DNA of 64,000 bases from Fallopia convolvulus (GCA_964016875.1 OZ024730.1:33461795-33525794), one strand, 5' to 3'. Counted from the first letter of the stretch, positions 41,560 through 53,607 are shown. Numbers and translations are program-made. Notes: a model not told the origin generated them from the letters alone.

Positions 41560-42639
41560 CACAATTTAGCGACCATGTAATACAATTCTGTTGATTGAGC
41601 AACCGCGTAATATGGTCGCGAAATAGCGACACATGGTCACCAAATTAAAGAATTAAAAAACATTTGCGACCACTGTTTATACACGCGCCAAACAAACTTT
41701 TTGGCACATGTTCTACCTCACATTTGGCACCCATGTGGTCGCTAATCACATCTTCGCGGTAAAATTGCCGCCAATTTAGGGTCCATATGGTAGCTACACA
41801 TTTTCTATATATAGACCTCACATCCTCATTCATTTGTAAACAAAAATACCCACAAAACATCTAATGAGACATACTCGTGTGCACAGATTTTGCCGTATAA
41901 GATTTTGCCCGTATTTCATAAGAGGTGAAGGATTGCGTTGGATTTTTCCCTTTAGGATTTATAGGTATGTAATTATAGTTTTTTGTTTTATATAGTAAAA
42001 TGTTATCTATTTACGCAATATTGTTGTAATCGTACTTCTTATTTTAAATAATTATAGAAAAATTGTGTTATACATGTTTGGATTAATTTACTTTCGTATA
42101 CTTGTAAATTTGCTTAGGATTGGAATTTGATATTTAGCAACCAAGTGGAGGCTATTTAGCGTCTAAATGGTCGATGAAGTCCTGAAAAACAGTCTCCCGA
42201 CAAAACAATTAGCCAAGTTTGAACCGGAATTAAGCTTTTTTAACGACTACGCAGTCAATAATTAGGGACCACGTGGTCCCCACGTTTGCTTTCACAACCA
42301 TGTGGTCAGTATATAGCCACCATGTGGTTGCTAAATACTATAAAAAAATTAAGAACTAGTCTAAATGTCCAACTTTTATAAATGATTTTTATGGTGGAGT
42401 TAGCAACCACGTAGTCGTGAAACTTGAAATTGCGACCACGTGGTCGCTAATTACCACTATGCGGTCGCAAAAAAGGAATTTAAATTGAATACACATATAT
42501 TGGCTTACAAGAAAAAATACGTGAATAGATGTATTTGCGTATTATGGACGGATTTTTGAACGACCAGTTTGTTGCTGATGTTGAGTTGCACACTTCTTGT
42601 TGGGGTTGATGCGAGTGATTTGTGTATTTTTACATGTCC

Positions 42640-43468
42640 TGGTTAGATGTTGGGTAGAGCAAATAAGTGTGTTATTATAGATGATGAATACCATTTGATC
42701 CAAACTTTCATACTCATAAATTACGAAGAAGTGGAGCCCTTTATTGAGTAAGTGTGCACAAATATATAAATTCTCGATATGTCTTAATTTCCTAAATTAA
42801 TATATGTTGTTCAATTATTTGATAGGTATTATTTGGCAAACATTGTGCGCTCATCAAATCCAACAATAAGCAAAGCTGAAGAGCAAGTCATATTGCAAAC
42901 ACACTTTCACCTCTAGTTCTATATGATTATTTATTTCAATGTTAATGCATAATGAAGTAATTGATTATTACTTTTAATTTCCTCCGTGTATACAGGCTGG
43001 CATTCCGACTATTTATATTTGAACATTGCAATACCATATCATGGACCCACTAGAGCCGTCAAGACATATCCTAATTATTTTGTGAGCAATTATCGATTCT
43101 ACACAAAGATACATGCATCAATGTGGGAAACTGACAGTAGTGGAGTTTGTGTTCTTGGACAAAGCTTTGACACTGACAATGAAGACTATTATTGTGCGCT
43201 AGATGAAATAATTGAGCTCAGTTACATATCGACAACAGTCAAACCTTCTATTGTCTTCAACTGCTCGTGGTTTAACACTAGAAGCCGTGGAAGGACTCAC
43301 CTTCATCATCATCTAAAGCTTGTTGATGTGAACAAACACAAAATGTTAAGAATGAAGGACCATTACATCTTAGCACATCAATTCACTCATGTTTACTTCC
43401 TCAACTACGCAAAGGTGCGACGTACAAATGATGATTGTTTTGCGGTATGTAAAGTGAAGTCATGCTAG
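42640..43468 (+). pseudogene. CACTA transposase fragment with DUF4216-like domain
   Basis: Two linked readings. The first, about 42650-42900, gives VGRANKCVIIDDEYHLIQTF, ILINYEEVEPFIE, then an intron-like break and YYLANIVRSSNPTISKAEEQ, matching the segment before DUF4216 in plant En/Spm transposases. The second is an open frame 42986-43468 (start ATG 42986): GWHSDYLYLNIAIPYHGPTR, SNYRFYTKIHASMWETDSSG, LDEIIELSYISTTVKPSIVF, NCSWFNTRSRG, HYILAHQFTHVYFLNYAKV. The last part is the DUF4216 pattern (vilFkC.WFd ... fila.qa.qvfYv). The catalytic part of the transposase is not visible upstream. Confidence 0.7.
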
Positions 43469-44039
43469 TGGCTTGATGAAGGTACTGGTGGATAACCTAA
43501 TCAGGAAAGTTCACGTCGGGTTGCCGTTGAGGAGGCATTTCAACAGGATTGGTCACTTCCACGAGTTATCGATGATACACATGATGCTTATCCACTCGGT
43601 TCGCTAAATGACCCTAGCGGTGTTGATCATGTCGTTGATGTTGATGTTGAGATGTCAAGAGAAACGTCACAAGTGGAGTTCGAAAGTGAATTAGATACCG
43701 ATGAGGAAGATTTGTAATCAATATAGTGTACTTGATCACTCGGGTTATATACTTGAGAATTGATTTTAGTGTAATATTTTCAATTTGATCACTAGTGTAA
43801 ACTTTATCAATCAATCAAATTTTCCATTTAATTTTCAATGAAATATTTCATCACCAATAAAATAGATTAGTATAATTAGCGACCTTATGGTTCCTAAATC
43901 CAAATAAATAGAGGGGAAAATAAGCTGAGGCGGGTTGTTCAATCATTTGGATTTATCGACCACATGGGCGCTAAATCCAAATAATTGAATTTAACGATCA
44001 CGTTTTCCTAAAACTTCACCCTAAAATAAAAAAATAGCG

Positions 44040-44330
44040 ATCACTTGATCGCTAAATGCCTAGGTTATATCTCTAATTCGCGAGAGTCATCTTCATTCCT
44101 TCCTTCCTTCGACTCCTCCTTCTTCTCTAAATCTCCTCCTCCTCCTCTACCTCGCCTCCATTCTCCTCCTCCTCGCCGCCCTCATCCTCCTCCTCCTTCT
44201 CACTGGCCCGCCCTCCTACTCTCTCTTTCCTCCTTTCCTTCACTCCACCATAGCCATCCCGCCTCCACCTTCGCTGCTCCACCTCCTCCGCTCGCCTCAC
44301 CACCGCTCTCCCTTTCAAGTTAGATCAAAC
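44040..44330. repeat. Low-complexity CTCCTC-rich tract inside the CACTA element
   Basis: A pyrimidine-rich stretch of CTCCTC/CTTCCTTC words. Its Pro/Ser-rich translation is an effect of composition. It may be the leader of the second CACTA gene; no protein is supported. Confidence 0.5.
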
Positions 44331-44649
44331 CCTTTTTTTAATTTTTATAATTTTAATTTGATTGTTGGATTAGTTTATTTTTGTTATTGTTCAATTGTTT
44401 TGCATGAATTGATGGTTTGAGTATGTCAAAAATTGACTGAATTGATGGATTGAATTAATTTGAAATTTTGGTTAATTTTGATTCAACTTTGATGGATTGA
44501 GTATGTCATGAATTTGTTTTGCATGAATGGATTGATGAATGAATTTTCATTTTGGTTGATAGTTAAAGATAAATTTGGATTTTGGGTATGAATTGTTGTT
44601 GTTAGATACATTGAATGGATTTTGGGTTGATATTTAGGGTTGAACTATT

Positions 44650-45024
44650 TTCGAGCTCGGTCGCACCGCATCGGACTACTACACCGCTGATGTGCTGGGA
44701 GGGCCTTGCAAACAGCCTCCCCTGATGACGGAGATACAACAAGAGAACGCCTCCCAACATGCTCAGGTGACGGAACTCTGGTAGAGCCAAGAAGAAATGC
44801 AGGCGAGCGTAGCCGAGCAGGGAAAACAGATTGAGCTTCTACGAAAGTTCATGAAGGGTACATGGGCCGAAACCAAGCCCCGTCGTGTTTGTCGGTTCCA
44901 CGACCTCCCCCCGGCGGTGCAAACCAGATGGATCAACTTAGTAAATCTTTTTCTAAAAACTTTTGTAAATATTATTATTATATTTATGATTTGTGTTTTA
45001 TTATTTATAAATTCAATTAAATAA
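44650..45024 (+). pseudogene. Possible second CACTA gene, coiled-coil end
   Basis: A reading with a stop near 44780 contains EENASQHAQVTELW and QASVAEQGKQIELLRKF, a coiled coil like the C-terminal part of plant Ptta/En/Spm accessory proteins, followed by a probable splice or decay point near 44940. Weak on its own; its place within the CACTA span supports it. Confidence 0.35.
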
Positions 45025-45330
45025 ATTATTTAAATAAAATTATAATTACAAAAAATCTAAAAATAAAAAAGTAAAAGACGGATTTAGCGACCACTTGATC
45101 GTTAAATCTCGATTATATATCATGTGCCATTAGCGAAAGATCTGTGGTTTCGCTCACTTAACGGTTGTTATCGAGCACCTATTTTATGTATTTGACGATA
45201 AAGTGGTCGCCAAAAAGCAACCATGTAATTACTATATCGAGACTTGCATTAGGTATCATGGGATCGCTAACGTGATTGCCAATTGGCTATCACATGGTCG
45301 CCAAATATTTCGTTTGTTTAACGATCAAGC

Positions 45331-46040
45331 TTATGTATTCATGAATGGGTGCTTGGGACATTTATTTTTTTGAGATCTAGCAGTCCCCACGCATTTCATT
45401 TCTTTCTAGGGCGTTTTGTTGTGACGTGATCAATTACTTGACCATATTCGAAGTTATCGTTTCTGGACCAATTGCAAAAGCAATTAACACTGATTGTGGA
45501 ATATTCGATCTCTAATCTTCATTTATATCTAAATAGACAACGGTATTAGGTGATAGTCTTGAAAGTCACTAGCCAATGTTGACAGTTTGATGTCATTTTT
45601 CACCTACCAATACATTTTTATATAGTCACGGGCCCTATTTCAGTCTTTATCCAATAATATTGTGGCAGACTTCAGATTAATTGCTTATCCAGAGTAAATA
45701 TGAGTTGAGGAGACGTTTTCGTAGTTTAAGTAAAACTTCTTAAGATTCAAACGTTCGACAATTTCAGTAAGAAAAAATAGAAAAAGGGCTAGGGAAAAAA
45801 AACAGGAAAATCTCACGAATAATATTGCTATTGTTGAGCTTTTGGTGATGATACAAAACATATAGTAGTATATTTAATTTTGATACGGTACAGTCTTATT
45901 ACTCATGAAATATTCACAATTATTTTTTACAACTACAAAATAAAGAAATCCTAAAATGACATATAAAGTGATTAAAATCCAAGTGCTAACACTTATTTTA
46001 AATAGAAATCCTAAAACAAAATATAAAGGTGATCAGGAAT
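45331..46040. other. Non-coding spacer
   Basis: AT-rich with no recognisable gene or element end. Confidence 0.4.
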
Positions 46041-46049
46041 AAGTTAAAA

Positions 46050-47312
46050 GGTTTTGGTTTAAGTGACTCTTGTAGTGAGACCTTGGGTTTAAAGTGAGGA
46101 CTAATCTTAACTATTAGATTTACATCATCACTATATATTGGATGGTCAAGATTTTTTTATTTTTTTATTTTATTTTTTTATTTTATTTTATTTTATTTTA
46201 TTTTTTATTTTTTTTATTTTTTTATTTTTTTATTTTTTTTATTTTTTTCGTATTTTTTATATTATATTCTTTGATAAAAAAAGCTTTAAAAATATTAAAT
46301 ATGACAGTTCAATTTTTATATACTACGAGTTCATTTTTATACACTAGAAGTCCAATTTTTTTTATGTTAGGAGTTCAATTTTCAATATTGTATGAGTTCA
46401 ATTTTTATATTCTACGAGTTCATTTTTTATCTATGATAAGTTCAATTTTTATGTGTTTTGAGTTCATTTTTAAAATTATTCGATTTTCGCAAAACTAACA
46501 AAATAAAAAAAAAAAAAAAAAAATTTAAAAAAAAAAAATGAATTTTTTTGAAAAAAAGCTTTAAAAACGTTAAATATGATGGTTCAATTATTATATACTA
46601 CGAGTTCATTTTTATACACTAGAAGTTCAATTTTTTATGTTAGGAGTTCAATTTTCAATATTGTATGAGTTCATTTTTTATATTCTACGAGTTCATTTTT
46701 TATCTATGATAAGTTCAATTTTTATGTGCTTTGAGTTCATTTTTAAAATAATTCAATTTTCGCAAAACTAAAAAAATAGAATAAAAAAATAAAAAATAAA
46801 AAATAAAAAAATGAAAAAATGAAAAAATGAAAAAAAATGAAAAACATAAAAAATGAAAAAAATGATAAAAGCTTTAAAAACGTTAAATAGGAATGTTCAA
46901 TTTTTATATACTACGAGTTCATTTTTATACAATAGAAGTTCAATTTTTTTATATTAGGAGTTCAATAATCAATATTGTGTGAGTTCAATTTTTATGTTCT
47001 ACGAGTTCATTTTTTATCTATGATAAGTTCAGTTTTTATGCGTTTTAAGTTCATTTTTAAAATAATTTGATTTTCGCAAAATTAAAAAAATAACAAAAAA
47101 ACTGAAAATTGAAAAAATTAAAAAATAAAAAAATTTAAATTAAAAATTAAAAATTAAAAAAAAAAAAAAATTGAAAAATGAAAAATGAAAAAAATTGAAA
47201 AAATCTTGACCATTGAATACATAATAGAGGGGTAAATCTAATAGTTGAGATTGGTCATCATTTTAAGCAATGTGTCTTACCACAAGGGTGGTCCTTACCG
47301 GAACCATGCCCT
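46050..47312. mobile_element. Mutator-like non-autonomous element with triplicated interior
   Basis: Imperfect terminal inverted repeats of about 110 bp (for example CTTGTAGTGAGACC near 46070 against CTTGTGGTAAGACA read on minus near 47275, and AACTATTAGATTTAC at both ends) are flanked by exact 9-bp duplications AAGTTAAAA (46041-46049 and 47313-47321), the Mutator signature. The interior has three tandem copies of a roughly 300-bp AT-rich unit. No transposase. Confidence 0.8.
46262..47095. repeat. Three tandem copies of an AT-rich unit, about 300 bp
   Basis: Copies start near 46278, 46555 and 46866. Each runs AAAGCTTTAAAAA, AAATATGA or similar, TATACTACGAGTTCATTTTT, then several GAGTTCAATTTTT words, and ends TTTTCGCAAAACTAA. 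They are separated by A-rich or GAAAAAAT-rich linkers of different length. The repeated GTTCAATTTTTA words make a nested periodicity inside each unit. Confidence 0.85.
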
Positions 47313-47321
47313 AAGTTAAAA

Positions 47322-48339
47322 TACATTATGTGTGTCGACTTTGTATTTAAAATGCTAGAAATTATCCATAGTCTATATTTAATTGTTCATTACTCTTATT
47401 GTGCAACTAATAGTACTCATTAATAAGAATACTTAGATTTAGGTTGTTAATGTGTCGGGTTATGAGTAGGTGGTAGAGTCATTTGATGTCATTATTCAAC
47501 TGATATGTTCATCTGTAAAATCGCTATATTGTTTTCATTGCCTTTTTTTTGTCAAGGGCATTGCACATGTACATTACTTTCATTTTTTTATTGTTTGTGA
47601 GGAAAAACTTTATGCTAATAATTCAATACAAAAGGCACAAATTAGATATAAAGATCACGATCAAGTTCATACAAGTAAATTGTCAATACAATTATACAAA
47701 TGAAAGTAATACACATGTCAAAGCCCCCCAAAAAATTGAAATGCACCTAAATTGCGAATATCATGCAACATAAACTAAGATGAATAGGTGATGGGTCAAG
47801 TTACTTAGGGGGATAAACTTTCATTCATATCTAACCCGTAACCTATGTTACCTATTATCCGCACCGTCCTTCACCCGTTTTATTCGAGTTTTGGCCCTTT
47901 TATTCGAGTTGTGTTATTTTCAAATAGGTCAGTCAACTGCGGGTAACTGTCCTACTCGAATATGAACAAGTAATCACAATTAACATAGAAAGAATCTCAA
48001 TGGGCCTTCAAAGGTTAAAAAAAAGGGTAAATGTGTTTTGTCAATGCATGCAATTTGGTCAATAGTCTCCATTGATGGTCTCATGGTCCCATTAGAAACG
48101 AGAGAAAAAAGACACAGGAATATATAGCCGCCGTTAACTTTATGCAATGATGAGGAAAATTCCAACTCGCACATGGTGATTAAATTACAAATGAATTATT
48201 GGAATGCATGCCAGCTCTTTCCATCCCGGCCATTTTTTTCCACCGTCTTGTGCAAGTCTACGAGCACGAGCCATCACGTAATTCATCGTCGGTATTATTA
48301 TTCACTTAGAAGCCCTCGTTGACTATTACAAGCCTTAAG
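47322..48339. other. Non-coding spacer
   Basis: No gene recognised. A stretch at about 47815-47975 has CCGTAACC, TATTCGAGTT and GCGGGTAACTG words like hAT subterminal DNA, but no ends or duplications are visible. Confidence 0.4.
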
Positions 48340-48845
48340 CTAAACAAAAGTGTATCTCGGGTTTGGATCCGATCGTTGTACGTGATCGATCGGGTGAATC
48401 CCGACATTCGCCACTTGTGCGGGTTTTGGTTTCGACCCAAGAAATCGATGGCTTTCCTACGCTCGGGCTTTATCGCTTTGAGGGTGGTTGATATCGTCGA
48501 TGTGCGATTTACGATCAGACCTTCGCCTTTGGGCTATCGACGAGGGGCCCAAATCGTCGATGTGCGCACCCGGACCCAAATCGCCACTCAGTAGTCGACT
48601 AAAACCTTGGGCGGGAATAAGATCGACGAGGGGCTGGCAATGCCACTCCTTGCCCCAGCGTCGTCGATTTCACAACGGTCGCTACGATCGGCGTTGGCCG
48701 GGACCCCAGTCGCGGTTCGCTGTTGGCCGCGGTCGCAGCAACAATCCGCGATCACGACCTTGCCTAGGGTTCGCGCGAACCCATGTGGTGATTTCTGGTT
48801 ACTCTGCTCACCATAACGATTTCTTGTGGATTTGAATTTTTGTTT
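48340..48845. other. GC-rich island of unknown nature
   Basis: About 500 bp, much richer in G+C and CpG than anything around it, with recurrent ATCGTCGATGTGCG (about 48494 and 48558) and GATCGACGAGG-like words. No frame gives a recognisable protein. On minus it lies immediately downstream of a primer-site-like sequence (48846-48866), so it may be the start of the interior of a Gypsy element. Confidence 0.35.
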
Positions 48846-49145
48846 CCCACAGACAGTGCCAACTATTAGTACATAAAAATTCAATTTAATACACTAATGA
48901 ATGCTCCTCTTGATTCGCCTCTTCACCTTCCGTTCCAAGCTTTTTCTTCAACCGAAAACCTGCAAAACAATGGACACAAGGGGTGGGGTCCTCCTAATCC
49001 ACCTCAGATGCCTAAGTCAAAAGAGCAGTTTGTGGAATGAACGTCGAGGTAAAGGCAAGACTACGAGCAAACTGAGCCAATATCAACATATGCCTACAGT
49101 ACATGGAGATCACATGTCTAGGGCCGACTGAGATGCCCTAACACC
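48846..49145 (-). mobile_element. Possible LTR and primer-site remnant
   Basis: On minus, GTTGGCACTGTCTGTGGGAA (plus about 48846-48866) resembles the TGGCGCCGTCTGTGGGA primer site of some plant Gypsy elements. The adjoining plus-strand stretch to GCCCTAACA (about 49145) would be the LTR, about 280 bp. No second copy and no target duplication. Tentative. Confidence 0.3.
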
Positions 49146-49782
49146 CAAACAAGCGATATCTTACTCCCAAAACACGCGGAAAATCTATCTTTCGACTAAC
49201 ATAGATTCATCCATCATGATGATAAGAAAAAAAAATTTAATATACAAAAATAAATAAGGTAGTTGAAAAGATACTTACAAAAAATACTTTTTTAATTATT
49301 TATCCGCTCATATATATATATATACATATTTTAAATTCTGAATTTTTTCTGAACATTTAAATTTTGACAATTACTTTTCGACTATTATAAATATTTGTAC
49401 CTATCTCTGTTATAATAGTATAATAATTTTTCTGGTATTAAAAATTATTATATTTATCTTTGTTATAACTACCTAGTACACAATACGGATCTAGTACTAG
49501 TTTAATGGTTTAATGCCAATTTGCGTAACTAATCAAAATAGTGTCCTTCCTGTCATTTGTTCTTGTCAATTCACCTTTATTGATATTTATTTTTTGCTCG
49601 TTTAACTTCAACGTACAGACGTCAATAAGCTGTAATTTCAATGGTACACAGGACAAAAATTCACTGTATAATTTGAATGTAAAACAACTACTTAGAACTA
49701 CTAGAGGGTTAACCGCATCCGTTGAACCGAATTAACATTTTATAATTCTATGTTAATTTATTATTTTAGTATAAAAATAGTA
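49146..49782. other. Non-coding spacer
   Basis: AT-rich with a TATATATATATACATAT run near 49310. Nothing identified. Confidence 0.4.
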
Positions 49783-50269
49783 AATTTGATGGTGCAATTA
49801 ATGCAGATGACATAGCTTTTTTTGGGTTCATCCTCAGGAATTCTAGTGGCTCTCCCATCCACTTCGACGGAGGACTGATTGGTCGACAGTCTGTGCTAAT
49901 ATCCGAGACCATCGCCTTGCGCCAGGGACTTATCGAGGCCACCAGATGTGGCATTCCCCGGATCCAGGTTGAAGGCGATAGTTTGCTGCTGGTCAATGCC
50001 GTACTCAGTGACTGGCGCTGTCCGTGGGAGATTGAGTTGCTACGTGCGGACATCCATTGCTTGTTGGCTCGTTTCCAGGATTGGAGCATTTCTCACGTTA
50101 TGCGGGAGTTTAATTCTGCGGCGGACTTCATCGCTGGATCGTTTAGGCATGTCTCTTCCGTCCCACTTGCAGCTGATCCGGGCTTCCTTTACCTCATCCG
50201 CCAGGATGCTCTAGGGCGACCACTAGCCTGTTAGTGGTCACCATAATTTCTTTCCTTATCAAAAAAAAA
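49783..50269 (+). mobile_element. 5'-truncated LINE with RNase H
   Basis: The reading starts FDGAINADDIAFFGFILRNS (the start of an RVT_3 RNase H), then ISETIALRQGLIEATRCGI, PRIQVEGDSLLLVNAVLSDW and a final HVMREFNSAADFIAG, stop at 50234 after a conserved-looking C-terminal tail. A short 3' UTR ends CTTATCAAAAAAAAA (50250-50269). The first 10 residues are in another frame from the rest, or decayed. Only the last domain of a LINE is present. The same tail word marks the 14-bp insertion at 16917. Confidence 0.85.
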
Positions 50270-50997
50270 TCACCATTAGATATATAATCTGCCTTAGAAT
50301 TAAAATACCTCTATATTAACAATATTCTTAATTCGCTCAAACAATAATGTCAATTAATTACATACCTTTATATATTACTAAACGATACCATTAATATATT
50401 TAATTATAATATTTTTATAAATTTATTATAATATTTAAATTTATATATTTTACCTCATACTTTCTTTAATAAAAATTTATAAATTTATAAATTAAATTTT
50501 CATAAAAAATTTCCTTGAAAATCTTCTAAATTAATTTTCCATAAATTAATAAATTTCTTAAATGCACTAAATTTTCCATAAATTAATATGGGGTATTTAT
50601 ATTGGAAAAAATTATTTTGTTAATAGGATTTTGAAAATTGATAGAACATTTATGAGCATAAGATATCAAGAAGATTTTGAAAAAATAATATGTTGTTAAG
50701 ATTGAAGAATTACAAATAGTAAGGAATTCAAATTAAAGTACAAAATTTATTGAAAATAAGATATCAAGAAGATTTTAAAGTGGCGGATATTGGCAAAACT
50801 AAATTGAAGTGCAATATGATACTAGTAAACTTAGGCAATTTTTTGATAAAATTTTGTTTTAACAGTGAAATTTCAATTTTTATTTTTAAATAGCGCAAAT
50901 ACATAACTGAAATTCTATACTTTATTTAACAAAAGTAACTCAAATTATAAATCCATCGCGATTAGTTCAAAATATGAATCAAAATATGTAAATATAT
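50270..50997. other. AT-rich non-coding DNA
   Basis: Very AT-rich. The phrase AAGATATCAAGAAGATTTT occurs at about 50661 and again at about 50758, a small local duplication. No gene. Confidence 0.4.
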
Positions 50998-51005
50998 ATG
51001 TACAT

Positions 51006-51416
51006 TATACTTTTAAACGTGCCGGTTCGATCATTTCAGGTTCAGGTTGAGTATAGGTTTGGATCAAACGAGATATAGGTCAAAGTAAGACGGGTTATAG
51101 CAACTTTTCTTGCGGGTTTGGGTCAATCCAACAGTCAAGAGAACCAACTTTTTATAATTACTAAAATAATATTTTAATTAAAATTATTATTTAAAAACAA
51201 ATTTTTTATATATGTCAATACCAAAATATATCATAATAGTTCAAATGAATGTTATAAATTTTTTCAAAAAAAAAATTATTCAGGTTAACCTAACAAATTT
51301 CGAGTTTCAACCCAATCAAGTTCGGGTTAGTTGGGTCTTTCTAGGACCCAATAATTTTCAGGTCAATTTCAGTCTAAATTTTTTTTGGTGATTTGGGTCG
51401 AATTTTGACATCTATA
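51006..51416. mobile_element. Candidate hAT-like MITE
   Basis: A 411-bp stretch with ATGTACAT on both sides (50998-51005 and 51417-51424; the match extends to ATGTACATTA). It contains GGTTCGATC, GGTTCAGGTTGAG and GGGTCGAATTTTGACATC words like the GGGTCG-rich subtermini of plant hAT elements. Terminal repeats are poor (TATAC... against TATAG...). Non-coding. Confidence 0.45.
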
Positions 51417-51424
51417 ATGTACAT

Positions 51425-52558
51425 TAATGTATAGATAAATAAACAAAATCATAAATCTTCGACCAAAAAAATTAAACAAAACCATAAAATAAAATAAAAA
51501 AGGAAAAGAATCCCAAGAGAAGAGGAGCTATATACCTATATATGCGAAATAAGAATGAATCACATTCTTCCTCCAGAAAATCGATGTTCTAGATTAGACT
51601 TTTGATTAAAGAGGATAAAATGACATTACGTATTTTTCTTGAATTATTCGCATACTTTTTGAAAAATACATTCCTGAGGAACGCGTGTATAATATGTATA
51701 AGTTTTGGCTTGGATGTGCATCAATTCATGGTTAAATCATTTTTTTTTCAATGCTTGTTATGCATGGATTTCAAATTTTTATTTTTTAACACTAGTTATG
51801 TGCATGAATGACAATGACACGATATGTGTAAGGTTTCGCTTATAAACAGTTAGTTTTGATACACACCGTTAGTTTTGATGTACACACAAATATAATATGC
51901 ACTTTTTAGTTATTTTAATGCACATACAATTAGTTTTAATACACATACATAAATAACACACTTTTTTGGTGCACATACATACATTTATGCACACCACTTT
52001 GATGCACAAACACATATATCTATCCACATATCAGTTTCGATGTACATAGAGTTAGTTTATTTCGTGTATAAAATCTTTCGTAAATTTTGTTCATATATTT
52101 TTTTTTATCAAATTAATAGTTGCATCAAATTTGACAACAAACCTAAGTTTAACAAATTATCTCATACATTTATTATTTTAAGCCAATACAATTTGTGCAA
52201 TATTATCAGTATAAGGTAGAGTTAGTGAACTATTAAAATATGAACCTTGGATACTAATAAATGAACTTATGTATATCATATGTGATCCTACGATAAATCG
52301 ACATGCCTATGTTTGAAATTTTAGAATAATTATATGTGAATTTCGTCTTATTATATATGAACTCATGTTTTAAATATGTGAATATCTTATAAAATATTAT
52401 ATTTTCTAATACTTCATTCTTTTAGTTTAGTACTTCATCCTTTTAAGTTAAGAGATCTCATTTATGCTTAATTTTGAAGATAGAGAAATGTTTCATTTGA
52501 ACCATCCTCATTTAAAGAGAAGTATTTCTTTTTCATAACCTTTTTAATATAGTATCAA
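51425..52558. other. AT-rich non-coding DNA with TTAGTTTTGATGCACA-like words
   Basis: No gene. From about 51840 to 52060 a loose repeat of TTAGTTTTGATRCACA and CACATACA words recurs about eight times. No element ends found. Confidence 0.4.
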
Positions 52559-53607
52559 CTAGTATAAGTACTCGTACCTTGTACGGGTTTAGTCAAATAT
52601 AAATTATTTATTTTAAAAAATTAATTTGATTTTTTTATGTCAATATGAATAAAATTTACGCATTATTTTAATGTAAGATCCAATATTTTTTTCCTTTACT
52701 AAAAGAAAATGAATTAGTTTATCAATTTTTAAATTTGTATACATATGTTTAAATTTAAAATCTATACATATAGTATAAAAAAAGGTTTAATTCTAACTTA
52801 TATAATTTTTTTCATTATAATTTGAGATTTGAATTTATAATTAATCAATAAAATGCATGACTAATAAAAACGTAGAATGAGATAAGAATGAATCAAATAT
52901 TTAGGTATTAGTTTGTAACAAACCTTTATAAAAAATAAAACAACATAATTATAAATATCATTTTTTAAAGGGAAATTCCTTTTAGTGCCCCCATATTTTT
53001 GCCTTTTCCTTTTGGTGCCCAAGAAAAAAATTTATTCATCTTGGTACCCTTGAGGTTTTGGCATTTTCCGTTGACGCCGCTCTCCAGTTCAAATTAGTCA
53101 ATTTCAAGTTTACCATTATGTTCATCACCCTTAAATTAGTAGGATTTGACTATTAAAACATCAAATTCATAACCAAACTACATCAATTTGAATTTTTAAA
53201 CAATTTTGTAAACAACTCCTTAAAATAGAAGATTGTTTATAAATCTAATTGATGTAGTTTGGTTATGAGTTTAAGTGTTTTAAGAGTTGAATCCTACTAA
53301 TTTATGGGTGATGAACATAATGGTAAGCTTGAAATTAGCTAATTTGAACCGGAGAGGGACATCTACGGGAAAAGCAAAATCTCAGAGGTACCAAGAGGAA
53401 TAAGTTTTTTTCTTGGGTACCAAAAGGAAAAGACAAAATCTCAGGGGCACCAAAAGGAATTTTCCTTTTCTAAAATTAGTATTGAATTTTTTTAGAGTAC
53501 TGATGATGTGGCACCACATAGGCGAAATGAATATGAAGGCGACACATAAGCGAAATGGATGTGAGGTCGACATGTGTCAGAAAAGTGACTTCTTTGGTAT
53601 ATATAGA
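52559..53607 (-). mobile_element. Non-autonomous Helitron, minus strand, with nested foldback element
   Basis: On minus the element starts TCTATATATACCAAAGAAG at 53607, preceded by host A. It ends with hairpin CCGTACAAGGTACG and TACTTATACTAG at 52559, followed by host T. All Helitron hallmarks are present, with insertion between A and T. A foldback element (52970-53465) is nested inside. The 300 bp next to the 3' end are repeated in the second copy at 53702-53978. Confidence 0.75.
52970..53465. mobile_element. Foldback/Mutator-like MITE with about 219-bp arms
   Basis: The left arm (about 52971-53189) and right arm (about 53247-53465) are inverted copies, with GGAAATTCCTTTT and ACCAAACTACATCAATT at matching places, separated by a loop of about 57 bp. 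Each arm also has an internal direct repeat (CCTTTTGGTGCCC words). Flanks TTTTTTAAA (52961-52969) and TTTTCTAAA (53466-53474) form a 9-bp duplication with one mismatch. No coding. Confidence 0.8.

Larger units (their letters stand above)
41560..45330 (+). mobile_element. Decayed CACTA (En/Spm) DNA transposon
   Basis: The span is defined by a recurring near-palindrome GCGACCACGTGGTCGC and variants in both orientations (for example near 41571, 41661, 41734, 42135, 42265, 42410, 42436, 43880, 43960, 44036, 45085, 45205 and 45290), a typical CACTA subterminal motif. Inside lies a TNP2-type transposase C-terminal part with DUF4216 (42640-43468). The CACTA ends (CACTACAAGAAAA) are not visible, so the limits are approximate. 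Confidence 0.65.

Noticed and set aside
44045..44323. Pro/Ser-rich open frame
   Set aside because: It is a translation of a CTCCTC-rich low-complexity tract; no family similarity and no support as a gene.
41560..45330. Repeated palindromes considered as a CRISPR-like or bacterial repeat array
   Set aside because: Spacing is irregular and variants occur in both orientations within a plant CACTA element; there is no repeat-spacer structure.
46138..46498. Phe-rich open frames that look like membrane segments
   Set aside because: They come from runs of T with occasional A at the edge of the Mutator-like element.
47815..47975. Possible hAT remnant with TATTCGAGTT and CCGTAACC words
   Set aside because: No terminal repeats or target duplication could be found, so it was left as unassigned spacer.
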